From Ascaris suum (taxonomy: Eukaryota > Nematoda > Chromadorea > Rhabditida > Ascarididae): 64,000 nt of DNA. Under the pieces are notes generated by a model, which worked only from the letters and a program-made list of their open reading frames with translations, was not told the origin of the DNA and did not search any database. Made by a program: the position numbers and the translations under genes. The stretch spans positions 13,462,817 through 13,526,816 of the forward strand of contig CM024169.1 in NCBI GenBank assembly GCA_013433145.1, read 5' to 3'. This document shows positions 14,159 through 29,100 of this stretch, piece by piece; the stretch's first letter is position 1, and every line of letters begins with the position of its first letter.

Positions 14159-17100
14159 TTTGAAATGTTTAACGGAAGAATGAAAGTGCAAGGTGGCGGG
14201 AAACGTTGGTTGATAGTAAATAGCGATGATTCAACCGGAACTACTATCGCGAGCTATAATAAACCATGTTACCTCTAGCTTAAATATCCTCGATCCTTTT
14301 CCACATTCACCGCTTAAAGTTACTGTTTCAGTTTGAGTTTAGTTTTCGCCTACAAAATGAAAACTTTATTTAGGTAAGATATTGAATGAATAAATAATGA
14401 AGTATGCGAAATATGAGAGGGTTATTTGCTTTTTCGTATAGTATGTAAAGTCTCGCAATATATAAAAAAATACAAAATATTTTTTCGACGGGAGCATCGG
14501 AGCTATTATTGAAATGCAAAAATTATAAATGCAATCAGCGTTTATCGCAAAAAAAAAAATGCCATGTAACAAGAAAATGTGCTATTATAGTAGATTAGCT
14601 TGTTACGCGTAAGAATTCGTATGACGCGCCTATGCGATTTTTTAGCGCTGTTCATAGCTCCTTATGGTTAACTTATAGAGTAAATGAGAATGCTTAGCAA
14701 TTATCTTATAGAATCGTAAATGATTGCGTTCATTTTTTAACGACTTGTTTAGCTTGAAATGTTTTTCTTAGTGGCATGTTACTCGAGCATGAATGCCAAT
14801 TTAGCTAGTGTTTCCCTCAATTCGACTGGAATGTCACTTCACGCTGTTTGATTATTGAGCTTTGCTTTTCATAATCTCTTCAAAGCTCAACGTTCTTTGA
14901 GTGTGATCGATGGTAGTTTCGAGATTTTCTAATTTTCAGCAGACCCAATAAAAACTCTATTATTATATTTGCGCGTTTTTGCTTAATTGGATTTCGTCTC
15001 GCTCGTATCTTTAGTATGTTGGCGACCGACAAATACGCATCTGTAAAACGTGAGCTTGCAAAGGTTAGTCAGTAAGGTACCAATTGATCAAAAATTAGTG
15101 GAAGTATTCGTTACGAAAAAGTTTTCATTATATGAAAACCATTGCATTTCAGCTGTTATTAAAAAGTCAATAGCAACGATACGGAAAGGTGTTGGCTGAG
15201 GTCTAGAGGACAGATAACGTCCCCATAATCAAGAGATTGTTTTCCCCATACGGCCGGTCGATTTGCAGTGGTTATTATTTTTGCATCGGATTAACTGATT
15301 ACATGGGAGTTGAGCGGTAGATTTTTCGAGCTTAGTTAAGGATGCGTCGAATTCCCCTTCCAATAGCGAACAAGTATGCAGAGCATTCCATTAACACTTC
15401 GTCAAAGCGCTAAACTCTTTTATATCGGTGCCGCATTTATTAAAATACTATCGATACACTATTATTTGAACGTACTGAGTTGTTTATTATGAGTATGAGT
15501 AGTAACGAACTATGAATAGCCATCTGACACATTAATAAAACAATAAAACAACCGACAATGTTGCTGTTAGCGCTTATTGAGCGATGTTGGAAAGAACCCT
15601 AGCAAAAAGCCAATTAAATATCCGTTGTGGAAGATAGTCATCATGTAAGTACTGATTAATGCTGGATATCATATCATTAAAAATAGCTATCATTTTTCTT
15701 GTTATATTTTCTTACAATTTCGACGCTTAGAAATGTGGAAAGTTTAATTCAATTTTGTGTTCCCTATAGAAAATGTTGAAATATTGGAGAGATTTTTTTA
15801 ATATGCGAAATATTTTTAGCAATTATTAACGAAGGGAAACCCTAAAAGAAATATCAAAATGAAACACTATTAATACTATCATAAATATATTTGATTTTCA
15901 TCATTAATTTTGAGGTTATCGTTTCCGTTCATATCTGAATAAATCTTCAGTCGAATGATTGTCTCTTTTTTTTTTTTTTTTGATGAACGATGGCAAGCAT
16001 TCGTCAATTTGCTTAAATGAACAAACCGGATTTTATACTCTTTTTCATGATTTTCTTTCAATATTGACCCGCCATTGTTTTCTTTATTTAAGCATAAATC
16101 AATGCATTATAATGAAAAATTTACCTCAAATATAAAGCAGTATTATTATCTTTATTGATATATTTTCGAATGAGAAACATTGGGAGATTTTCTTAATAAT
16201 TATTGGGCACTAACACGTTCCTAATTTAAAAATATCCCATTAAAAAAAACGATAATTTCAGTTGATTTTTATTTCGTTCGTTCATTTATGAAACAGACGT
16301 AAATGGAACACTCGTGTGAATCTACAAAAAAAAAAAAAAAATTGCACTTCAATGTGTGGAAAAAAATGACTTAAAGATTGAAGTTTTTATGAAATGTAAT
16401 TATTGATTGATTTTTATACATATTTGAATGAGCAAATTTGCATATGGGTATTATAGTGACGTCATCTCCATGTGTACATATGCGTATTATAGGTCAAAGA
16501 TAGGAGCTGAAGTGAAGTTCGATGGGCACATACCATAGTGTATTTCGGAATTACTATATGGCATATACCTTATTAAGATATTTAGATATGAGAAACTCAT
16601 AGATATTTTAATACGGAAAAAATCTGCATACACCTTCCACGAAATTGCAAAAATATTGCAAATTTGCAAATCGATCGAATTGCGAAAATATGGCTCTTTG
16701 CAGAACCTTTATATTAGCAACGAGTTAATTGAAATGCGAAGATATTAGTTCTTATATTTCGTGTTTGTTGATTTCTCATGAAGGTAATTAGTGAGATGAG
16801 AAGAATGCAAAAGGGCATATGATGCTAGCTTCTTCTTTTTCCATTCATTTATATTCTGTTCGATATGTAAACGATACTAGATGCCGCATAAACACATCAC
16901 ATTTATTTCATTCTTTCAAAAATATTACATTAAAATAATGTTGTGTATTGAGTTAGATGTTGTTATTTTCAGCAGCAGATGAGCACACCAGACGATCCGG
17001 TCATTCATAGTCCGCCATCGTTGCGTGGTGCACCTCCGTCGGCATTGTTGGCTGGTTCGCCGGGCGTTGGTCTAGGATCGTTGACTGGCAGACAGCAAAA

Positions 17101-20092
17101 CGGTGTCGGTGTGCCATCCATCGCAGGCGCGCTTCAGGCTACTGCTGGTATGTTTTTTTCCAATGGTTTTTCATCGTTTTTTTTAAAAGATTTTACTCTT
17201 CCTTTGAAACTGCTGTTTTTTTTTTTTTTTTTTTTTTTTTTTTGCAAAATTCCACTCTCAGTGACGAATAGATCAAATTTGGTATTCATTCATCTAAGAG
17301 GAAATTGATTTCCCTATAGATTTCGATTTTGTTTTTAGTGTTATTTGTGCCGAGATTAAATGAAAATTGAAATTACCGCATGACAGAAATCGTTAAACGA
17401 AAAGAAAAAGAAGTGGATCAGCACGCTAAAAGAGTTGATATGATATGATATGTGACCCTCCTCAACTGTGTCTCATTTGTGATCCTCTCAAGTTTCTATG
17501 TCTACAAAAGACCCGTTTTTCTACAGTTTGTATGACGTTCAATAAAAATTCGTCCTGTGCAAAATATATCCAGGTCTTTTTCGTATTTTAAATGTTCATA
17601 GTCTTTGATGATTGACGAATTAACGTTCAACATGGTACTGAGGTCATCTAGTAATGTGCCCTTTAAATTGCGTAGGTCTAGCTTCATGTTGACATTTTGA
17701 GACTATCAGATAGGTAAAATAGGTGCATACATCTACGGGCACCGAAACTACATTGCGCTTTTTCAAGACAAGTATGTAAAGGCGCCTAGTGCGCTTATTC
17801 GGAAAAACGGCTTCTGAAAACTGAAACCTATGGAAGCCAATAAACACGTGACTCTGAAAATGCAGTTCCTTGCAAATGATCATTACAAAACAATGCTTAA
17901 CGGAACGACGAAGCATCGTGAAAGTGTCTCTCGATAGAAAGTAATTGAATTCATGAGGGAAAGCACTCAATTCTTTTGGAGAGAGGAATGCCAGGCGCGG
18001 CGCTGTAGCCGAATTGAAGGGGGAACGATTCGTGGCACTCCCAACTATCTCCCCTTCCTCCCCTCTCCTTCCTTTGCCTTACTATTTTAGCTGCTTATAT
18101 GTCCGCTTCGAAAATTTGGCCAATTATGTCGGCTGACACCAACCTTAAATGCCGTATTTTCAATCTTTGGCAGCAATTTTCGCAGTCGAAACTATGGAAT
18201 TTTCGATTCCTTTGACATCTGTGTATTCCTCCATTGTACGCTTTAATTTTCTGCGTATGTCTTGTCTACATTCGAAATTCACTAAAACTATGCGTTAGCT
18301 TTTCTGGATACCATCCCGGATAAGAGTTTATTCTATATGCTCTTCAGAATGAGAGTTTATTCTTGGATGCAAGTTTATTTTGGTTTCCCTTTTGGATGAG
18401 ACAATAGGACTGAGAATGGCACTAATATTTGAGGAAAGCAAAATGGCACAAGTAGAATTAATGTAATTGTTTTCCTATTGAAGAGAGTATAGGTTGTTGA
18501 TGTCATTGACAAGGGAACTGGTTTTATTTGACATGGTTAAGAGCAACTTGCATCTAGTGCACATACTGTGCGTTTTGTTTGCCTTTCGTTTGTCGTTTCC
18601 GCATTGAAAACTTCTTTGAACTATTAAAGCTTGATTAACTTTCTCTTGTATTCTTCTTTATTTAGAAATTATTGTTTATTTCTATCGAATCGAGGTACTT
18701 ATATTAAGGTTTAAGAAAAATTCACAAAAGTATAGAAAGAATTTCCTATTGTATTTTTCGAACGTTGAAATAGTATGTATGAATAGCTACTCTTCATCAC
18801 TACATAAATAATTACATCGAGTAATTTCATTTTGTTTTCTATTCAAAAATAAATGCAACTATGTTTTTTTTTTTTTTTTCGAATTGTCGATGAATTCATG
18901 AAAGTTGACTTTCACTTTTTTTCTGTTTATTACTTCATAAGCGAAAATATTACAAAGTTATTAGATATTCTAATTAGTGTTTTAATATATATTTATGTTT
19001 AATTGTCTCGAATGATAATAGAACTCTTTCGTTGAAAGAATTTTACATTGCTAGATATGATTCTCACAAGATTTATTTTCTTATGCAAAGAGAAGGAAAA
19101 ATTCCACTTAATTTCTTTATTAAACGATTCATTATTCAATATTATGCAGCAGTAGTGATTAGTGAAATAATGAAACATACTAATCTTTAGACTTCGAACT
19201 TCATATCGTTTAATCGGACAACATTGTTAATTCATTGTATGAACAAATCAAAAATATGATACAATTCTCTTTTTTTTGAATTAGTTTCTAAATTTTTTAA
19301 ATGCCTTCTAGACATTTTTATCAGTCCAGTAATTTCCGGCTACAAGATTTAGTGAATGCACTATAAGGTAACCAACCATCTTATGTCCTATTTCGTATTG
19401 ATCGAATGATTACAAAAGAAATTATACGTAACGGAGGGTGGAAAAAATTTCGTTCATTTTGCACTGATCGGTTTTGTTTTTAAATCCATGTTAACCGAAT
19501 CGCAAAAAAAAAAAAACGAATCTTTTATGAAAATTTTTACGAACCATTTGGTTGATTAAAATATGAAGACATTGTTTCGCATATTGTTTTTTTTTTACTT
19601 TATTCCGTTTTTTTTTTGTTAATCTATTTAGCTGTTATTTGTAAGTAGGGAATGGAAAGGCGTATATCTTGCCAGCTGATCACATATAGATGCCACTTCT
19701 TCATCCTTAGCAATCATCTTAATATTATTAAAGCATTGTTTTCTTTGTCAAATTAAAGCATCTGCCAGTTTTTACCTGAATGACCTATTGAATTGTTGAA
19801 TTGACTCATTTATAGGTGCTTAATTGATGATTGCATTATAAGAGGAGAGTGGAAGGTGTTTGTAGAGCTCTCTAGCATCACATTAACGGCCCTTAATTCG
19901 TCGATGTGTTTTTGTAATATCTATGCTTTCTCACTTAAAAATAAGCTATGATTTGCGCTGTATGATTGCGGTGAAATAGCTCTCCACGATTCATTTCGAT
20001 CGCTCACTATACGATGTACATTTCATGAAATTCTCGAAGGAACTTATCAGTGCAGCTTAAATTCATTGGGATATTTATATTGGAATCTGTAT

Positions 20093-20139
<47 letters not shown>

Positions 20140-23100
20140 AAGAGAGAAGGAGAGAGAGTTCACTAAATTTTGCAGCGATGATTTAAAAATCATTCATTGA
20201 GATTTGTAAAAATTCAACTCATTTATGCTTTTTCTAAAAGCAGATGGTATGGGATAATATAAGAAACGATGGGAAAATTCACTTATTATGTACAGCACTC
20301 AGCGTTGACACTGTCGATGTTAGCATATTTTTGCACTGCAGGTTGATTTGTTTTGCTCAGTCGAAATTTACTCAGGATGCAATCCTAGAAACTCCGGAAT
20401 ATCCAAACAGGTTGGAATTAGGTAGATTTAAGACATCATAAAATGTGTTTCCTTACTGCAGTTGTGATTATTGTCCGCTTCCTTAGCACACTTAGTGGAT
20501 ATCCATATTTCTGAACGTTATGAAGAACTCTAGTTGGGGTGCGTAGCTAAGTGATCATATGATCGACCTGAGATTAGTCGCAATTGAAGATTACAAATTT
20601 ATTATCTCCTCGTTCGTTTTTTCTTCGCATTGAAACGCATATTCGTTTATTGCATCGACCACATGTTCGAATTTTCATATGCACTGTTTGCTTCACTGCA
20701 ATTTTGCATTTTGCATTTTGCATTTTTGCCTTTTGCATTTTGCATTTCAAATTTTCGCAATGTCGCATTTTAATTTAGGTCGACCTATGCGTATTTTGAA
20801 TATGTGCATATATGACGCTCTCAATTTATTTGCAAATGACTTTTGAAAACATTAGCTCTTTGAAAATTTGCATATTCTAAACGTTTCACATTTCTATAAA
20901 TTTGCATGTTTCAAGCATGGGTTTAGTCATTTAATCTATCTGTATTTCATTGCCCCACCTTTTCAACCGTATATTTGGTCTGTTATATAATACGCTTATG
21001 TCGAGCTAGTTTATAAACGAAGTAGGTCACAAAAAGCACACATTGTGCCGGCTTATTGGAGCATTGGACCATCCCTTCACCAGTTCCAATAGCGTTGTTG
21101 ACTGTGAATCCGATCATCCTTTAGCCAAATTTTTGTGCGCTACGAATTTTCGTTATTTCAAAATTTCACAAGCTTGAGTGTCTAAATATAGCTCATTCCG
21201 GCGTTACTGAATTGACGATTACGTTGACTTCCTTCTTGGATGACTGTAATCTACATCTATGATAGTATATGGAAAAAGATACCCTAAATGGAAAATATGG
21301 AGTCGTACAAGCGCTTCGACACGTCTGTAAACGGCAAAGGTGAAACAGAGATGAAGGCATTTTCGCATTCTGTCGTCAGTCTATCACTAGCATATTATTC
21401 CACATTTCAGGTGCATTACCGCCCGGCGGGATGAATATGATGGACGAGCTGGGCTTGGGTGGTAGCGGTGTGCGACCTGGCGTTTCAGCTAGTGGATGCG
21501 ATTCTCCAAATAGCGATGCAGCCGCAGAAGTAAGCGATTTCTCCATTCCCTTCAACGCTTTGCATAGCGCCAGCATCCTCACGCAGTCTACGCACGTTCG
21601 CATTCTATCCTGTTTTCGTTCTTTTGCGTTTTCTGTTTTAATATGCTTCGAGAAATCACCTCGTTAGGGGATATGTAAAACTGCATATAGAGATCTTGGA
21701 TATTATTCATCGGCGAGGTGTTATCTGCTAGATTATTTAAGTAATTCCTTGGTCTAAGTCGCCGTATTGTTTGCATTTTCGATAACTTTGGCAAGAACAA
21801 ATGAAAATTTTTCCCAGCCTATTGTTGAATGATCTTAAATCAATCGTTGGCATCCGGCTGCTAATCAAAAAACATCGGTCTTACTGACGCTATGTTATCA
21901 CATGTTCTTGAAAGTGACTCCCTTCTTGTTAATAATACTGCCGTTTTGGAACCTTAGAGGCCTCTCCACGATTATTAGCCTCCTTTACATGAAAATAAAT
22001 ATATCCCATAAATCTAGCTGTTAGCAACAAAAGATCGACCCCAAAAATTCTCGATGGAGCGGTGGAAATTTGAAATAACCATGCGTCCCTCGATAATACT
22101 CATCCTTGCAAGCGCTTTAATTGCTGAGATATCCTTTCAGAGTTCAGCGATATGTTAGTTGGTAACATAAGTCTTACTTTTACTGTAGAATGCCTGCCGA
22201 GTTACGGCTGGAATGTGATACTTAACTGATTGAAATTTTTAGCCCCATTTTATAACCTGACATTATTACATGATTCGCTAAGGCAGTCATTGTGGTTTGG
22301 GAACCAATTAGATCGTGACAGTCGGCTGGCTGTACAGATACATGGCCAGTGCTGGCAGGCTTGACTGTACGACCGCATGATTTACTTTTACGTAATTTAA
22401 AACGTCTTTTGAAATGCTGAGAATAAATACAAAATTAAGTGATGCTGAGATGTTTCAGGTGTAATTGAGTTGTCAAAGGTGAGCACTAAAGGTATCTAGC
22501 AATAATCATCTCTGAAAATAATCCATAAGCAAAAAAATAAGGTGTATTTTTAGTGCTTGACACTTCCATAATAAATTGCATCACATTGACAGGAAATTGA
22601 AGATAGGGTGATTCTGTTGGAGTGATGCACAGCGTATGTGTTATCACGCGCCAATACATACTTTTATCAGTATTTTACTGCATTCACTATCTTTGATTTT
22701 CGTTTTTATTGAAAACAATTCGGCACCAACAAAAATCGTCATGTGCTCGCCGAAGATAAGGTATTTCTGTTGGCGCCAGTTATAGCCCTTCATCCTCAGA
22801 CTGTGATAAACGCATGATCCTTCTTAGTCAATTGGTAATCCTTCTTTGACCATAAAACATTGGTGTGCGATGATAGTGCTATATGCATGCCTGTTTTATT
22901 GATGCCCCCTTCATTTATCAAACAGACATTTAATGCCCTTCCTTGTTTGGAAAGCGCTATAAAATTTTCTATTGGATTGTCCTGTATGCCAAAATGTGAA
23001 GAGAAAAAAATTGCTTGAGTTGGTAAATTTAGGCCATTTAGCCGAACTAAATTATCTACTCTGAGATGGAGGTTCTTTGCAAACAACATTTTCGAGCTGC

Positions 23101-26100
23101 TTGAGTGTGGGAATTCCCCATCTATGCTGCTTACTTGCTATATCTTTCTTCAATTTTCTATGGTTTATTGGAATATCTATCGGACATTGGAGTACTGTTG
23201 GATATATACACTATTTTTTATTTTATATTTAACTGTTGATGATTGGTTTTATTTAATGTAGTTATCAAGCAAATGGTTGAAGTAGAGCCTCAATAAGGAA
23301 GGAAAGCTGAATCTAATTCATTTCTCAGATCGCAGCATAAAAAGATGCGAAAATTTAGCACTGCACATTTCTTTTCTTTGAATAAAATTTGATGCACCAT
23401 ATGCATTGAAACTTATGCACATAATCTTTGGCCCACTTTTTATCATCGTTGCTAGCTTATATTGTATGGGAGTGCACTTTTTCCGAACGGAATCAATTTT
23501 CTTTGAGGCGCCACCAACATTTTCGTAATCTCCTCTAATATAGAATGAAATGTTCAATGCTTTCAGATAAGACTATAAAAAATTGATAGGAGTAAAACTG
23601 CATAATAAAATAATCGTTTATTTATATTTTTGGTAATTTAAAAAGTTTGCATAAAGAATCGTCTTTAATTTGCTCTATTCATATCAAATTCTTTGTTTTT
23701 AACTATCTAACAACTTCTTAATCGATGAATGTAATTTATACTCTACGGGTTATTTTCTTCGAACATTCAGATGCATTCAATCAGCCTTAAGAATGGGGTA
23801 TCGTCACTTGAAAACACATAAAATTTCTAAGCGTTTTATAGCAATTCGGAGTTGAAAAATTTGCATAGTTTGTTTACGCCATAAAAAAACGAACATAAAT
23901 GATTATACTTTACAAGGGATCGTATTAGTTAAGTAACGATGCATTGTTACGCAAATTTTATTATTTGTTCGCTTTTCACTGAACTGATTGGTATGAGAAA
24001 TGGAAATGCGAAAGCGCATCATATTCGTACCAATTACTTTGCCTCTTCTTTGCCATTCATTTATTTCATGTTTTATTTATTTGCAACGTTTCGATTTTTG
24101 TTTTATAAGCTTTAATAATTGTAAAAACACGTGTCAGAGAATTTGTTAGGTGATTTCTATTCGAGAGCCACGGAAATTGCCGAATTTTGGCGACTATAAT
24201 GTACATCAGAGAATGACGTCCCATATCGTTATAAGTCATACTGATTGGCCATTTTTGAAAGAATTTGTGGAGGTTTAAAAGTGGTGAAAATCTCGATGAA
24301 TTCACACCTGTCAAGTTATATAAGAAAAGAGATCGTCTTGTTTAAAGATTTCGAAGGGAGTATTCGATTATTAAAAATATAAATTCGTTATTTTGCATAT
24401 ATTATCACAAGGAGCGCAGATCATAGTAAATTTTTTGGCATGTAAACTTTTCCACAAATTCTGCATAAAATCGATGTGAGATGCAAACTCGATTTTAGTT
24501 AGAGTATGTGCCGAACGGTCTTTAAACGAATGCTAATTTCTAAGAAATTAATAAATTCCCCATAGAATACATTCATCAATTGTCCCCTCAAAAAAGCTCT
24601 AAATTCAATGCTTTCCAAGATTGAATTGCTATATGAAATATATTTGGAAATGATATCTTGATAATGCGCTTTATATGTGTATTTGTTAATTTATATGCAA
24701 AAAAATTGATATGCAAATCGTTTAACGAAGAGAACACATCGTCCAATTGTGATTTTTCAAACGAATATAAATATATTCACGCATTTTTTTATGGTCCTTT
24801 ATAAGGGGAATTATGACTAGGCGTTATCTATGTGTATGTGCTAATCCATTTGGCTACTATTCTTTATTCCACTCAGCATTGCTGAAATGAAATTCTCTAA
24901 ATTCGATTACTATAAAATGCGTTATTTTGCTCTCACTTCATAATATCTTTGCTATTAGTGATATCGCCAACTTATTTATGCAATGCGCATATGTTTGATT
25001 TAACAGTTGTTATGTTTATTTTTTAGAGGTTGATTATCTCGCTTCATATAGAAATGGTTTTTCATGCAACGATCTCTTAGGGGAAGGGGCGAGGGCGAAG
25101 AGGACACATAGAAAGGTAAACGAAATAAGTGGTGGCAACAAAGAGCGAGAATAATGTCGAAGATAGCATCGATTATTTTGAGCATATCAAAAATGTGGCA
25201 ATGAATAAGGATGATAACGAACTTGATCTTTTTTTTTTGAATACGATGCAGCGAACAAACGACACCTTACGGCAGGTGTGACAGGTGTGCGCTTCAATGA
25301 AAAAAGCGCGAAGCGTAACGTAAATAAATGCGGCAGCCATAGGTATACTTCGTGATATATGACCCATAATGCGTATGGAGCATCCTTATTCGTGTAAAGT
25401 TTTCCACTCTTTTAGAGAGTATATGACCACATATGGGTCATCGTCCGGCCTTAGCACCTTAGAAGCAGTGCAGTTTGCATGCTTAGTCATGAAATCATAC
25501 CTTATTATACGGCATGATAAATGCACAGACGATTTTTTTTTTATTCAAAAATATTCCTTCTGTTAGAATATAGCACATGATCTCCTCGTCGTCCCCTTTT
25601 CATCAGTCTTTCTGGTTAATAGTCTTCCTCCTAATGAAGTCGATGTAAATATCGTCCAACGTACATATATCTTAAAAATAGCAAAGGGATTTCATTTTTT
25701 CAGAAGATAATAGCGCTGATAATTTTTAATTTCCTCGTTGGCGTGGCAAATTCGTTTCTTGCAACAGGAAATCTCTAAATTCGGCTTCTAATGATGTTTG
25801 AGGTCAAATTCGGCTTTAAGAATTTCCTATGGGCTTTTCTTGAAGTTTTATTTACAGAATCGATCCTGGATGGTAGTGTCTATGCGTTTATAAGTACATC
25901 AGTGTTCACCCTATAGTTTCGCCTGAGGTAATCAATGAGATCAACGTTGTAGAATTTCTTAAGCTTAATATAAACTAAACGATGACTTCTTCCATCATCC
26001 TTCATGTTGCTTTCGAAACTTCTAAAGGGTTTAGTAGACATTATTAGCATCGCATTTCACAGCAGTTTGGTCATAATAATATTCATCTTTCATGTAAAAT

Positions 26101-29100
26101 GTGCGGAGGCGATCGAATCGATTATGACATGATTTTATTGCTTATATTTTATCATTTTTTGCTAAATTATGAAAATTTTTATTGATCGCATTGCAAAAAA
26201 AAAGCGCATATTATTGTGCAATAAGGCACAGTTCTTCATTTTCTTGTTTCTTTCATCTATACGAAAATGCGTGACGAGATTATCGACGCTTATTAAATGA
26301 ATGTTTCCCATTCCATCCATAATTGTCATCAGAAAAGTAACACTGGTAGGTGGATATGCACTAGAAAAGTGATCATTGAAGGCGTTAAGGGGAAAAAAAG
26401 AAGGGAAAAGCGTTTCACTTATGTTCCATTATCCTGGAGCACTGCTTAAATTCAGTGTATGTTGAATTTAAGGCTTGAATCTCTATCACTATTGTAACTT
26501 CTTTCACCTCATATAAGTAGAAATTTCCAGATGAGCCTGCCAAACCTACTATAACGTCTTATTGATGTCTTATTAATCTTATCAACCGATAGTCCATCAC
26601 TTTTCATTCTGAGGTTTTTTTTTTTGAAAGAGTGTATTTTACTACGATAATATTTTCTCATATGCGCTCAGGTACTGCTGAGATTGAAAAATACTACCTA
26701 GACTGAAAGAGTATATGACTTTTTACAAGAAACATGGCGATAAGTTTGTGGCATAATACCACTCCAAAGCGATTTCCCACCTTTTTAACAGCGTATTCAA
26801 ACTATATCAGTATTGCGTACCTTTCACATTTATGATTATCAATTATCAGATAACATTACCTGTATAATACCATATAGGATAATTCGAATGTGATATTGAA
26901 ACGTTTCGAAAAATTTTCAAAAATTTTCATTAAAAAAGTTAACGAATCAATGAATCTTCGAGCGAAAGATTGTTCAATAATGATGAAATTAATTTATAGG
27001 AGGCTCGTCGACGTCAGAAAACATGTCGCGTTTGTGGTGATCATGCAACCGGTTATAATTTCAACGTGATAACATGTGAATCGTGTAAAGCGTTTTTCAG
27101 ACGAAATGCTCTCAGACCAAAGGTTTGTTTGTTTTTTTTGAATTTCTTTTTTTTTAAACCATTTTTTGAAAGCTTATTTGAATTTCAGGTTTTTTTTTGA
27201 ATATAGATATTTGCCGAAATTTATTTTATAGTTCTCATCTTATTAGCCTAGTAATTAGCATAATTTATGAATAAAATTGCAATGAACTTATGATTTTATC
27301 GTCATCGTTAGCAATTCTAAATTCATTTATTTCTTAAACGTATGGAAAAGGTTTTTTTTTTTTTTTAAATTGAACGAATGAAAGAATTTCTTTAAAAAGA
27401 GGATAATAATCAAATGTTTTTCATAGGAGTGTTTTTTTTTTAGTTTGTAGAAATTTGTTTTTGTTTTGTTTTGTTTCGTTCATATTTTTTTTTTTTTTTG
27501 CTGCAAAAAAAAATGTGTTGCAGAAAAGAGAGAAATAAGAAGTTAATATATGTTGATGCTTCTAAAAGTATTGCTGACTAATTGTGTGGAAAACACGATA
27601 AATATTGTTTGCTGTCTATTTGCTTAGCGCTGAATGTTTACTGGAACGCAAAGATTGCTTGAGCAATGAGAAAAACACCATTTTATGAGTATCATGGATG
27701 CCCAATCGATTTATTTAATGCAATTTGAGAATATCAATAAAGAGCCTATAAGCAATCACAACGATATAATTGTATGTTTTAAGGTATGATCCATTATGGT
27801 TACGTTTAATTGTTCATTCGATTTTTTTTTCCAGGAATTCAAGTGTCCATACTCCGATGATTGCGATATCAATTCCGTCAGTCGTCGATTCTGTCAAAAA
27901 TGCCGTCTTCGGAAATGCTTCACGGTTTTCTTTTTCGCTCCTATTCCATTTTTCCTTTAAATTTCAGAAAATATATCAGCATTGTACATAAACTACTTTT
28001 ATTCTACGATACTAGATGAATGAAAGTGGCTATAGTCGCATATGCTACCGCCTGTCCACTTTTGGCCATTTTCTCCTGTCCACTCTTTGCCATTTTTCCA
28101 AGTTTCGGCCAAAATGCGCACAAACTGCGTATCAAAGACAACGGGGACTCTGCGTTTTTTCCGATACTGACTTGTGAAATTTTCGATTTCACGACATTTA
28201 GCCAAGTTTTTTTTTAAATTTATGGACAACTTCTTAGAAATTCCTCTGGGATTTATGCTGTTATGTATCAAATAAGAAAGTTGAGCAGAAACTTTTTTTT
28301 TCTGAGTATGGAAAAGAATCGATCCTACAAGATTAGAATAAATAGCTTCATTAAAGGCTCTACATCAACTTTTTCTGTTCATAAAGAAATTGTTTTCATT
28401 GATGAATTCATCTTTATAGGTTGGCATGAAAAAAGAATGGATACTAAACGAAGAACAACTAAGAAGGCGGAAGAATTCACGTTTGAATCATATGCAAACT
28501 CAAAATGTCGCAAGCAGTGGTTCATCTGCGACAAAAACATCCTCTGCAATGAGTGTTGCTACCTCAAATCATTTGGGCAATAGTGCTTCTGCTACACCTT
28601 GTAAGTTTACGTTTCTTTCATCTCTCGTTGATCATTTCAATTTGCTCATCATTTCTGTGCTCTTCACTATCATCCTTTATGTTTATATTCGATTTATTTC
28701 TCTTTGTTTTTTATATGATACGTTGAAATTCTCTATAGCAGCAATAATTTGCCCAGAGAGATTCTCTGCTGTCATAGAATTTATTACTTGATGATTCTTC
28801 ACCTCCATAAAAAAATCTTTTCCACTTTTTATAATTTAATGTATTATTTATGACGTGAATTATGAGCCATTTAATGTTTGAAAATCTTCTAGTCGTTGAT
28901 AGCTGAATCATCGAAACGGATCTCTAAATTCCGCTATCATTAAAAAAATGTTGACTGTCCCTGAGAATATTTCTTATTCAGTGGACTTAGATAACGAAAA
29001 TGTTGTTGCAAAATGATGCACAAGTTTTCAAGGGCATTGTCAAAATCTCATACTTTTTCCAAACAGAATATTTCTTATTTCCAAAGGACTTCCCCAATTC

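Larger units (their letters stand above)
6237..16972 (+). other. daf-12 intron 1 (10.7 kb)
   Basis: Mostly AT-rich, with many T runs of 8-13 bases, a TA microsatellite (14076-14155), a C run (13234-13247) and small tandem duplications (18-bp unit near 7652-7688; AGATAATAGAT units at 9440-9530). A GC-richer island at about 12430-12800 is listed separately. No other coding exon could be supported. Confidence 0.5.
17148..21410 (+). other. daf-12 intron 2
   Basis: 4.3 kb. It holds a long T run (about 17217-17243), a GC-richer block at 17980-18070 with a CT-rich end, the GA microsatellite and the TTTGCAT minisatellite. Open frames on the minus strand at 17502-17970 have no recognisable domain. 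Confidence 0.5.

Noticed and set aside
17502..17970. Two minus-strand frames of 61 and 108 codons, considered as a transposon piece
   Set aside because: No motif of a transposase or reverse transcriptase could be found.
20574..20778. 64-codon frames of Lys-Met-Gln-Asn or Phe-Cys-Ile repeats
   Set aside because: Translations of the TTTTGCAT minisatellite.
22796..23089. 97-codon minus-strand frame
   Set aside because: Not recognised, no splice partner, and it lies in an intron of a strongly supported gene.
28426..28791. Extension of daf-12 exon 6 past the GTAAGT donor
   Set aside because: The donor is strong, and the tail becomes hydrophobic and unrelated to DAF-12.
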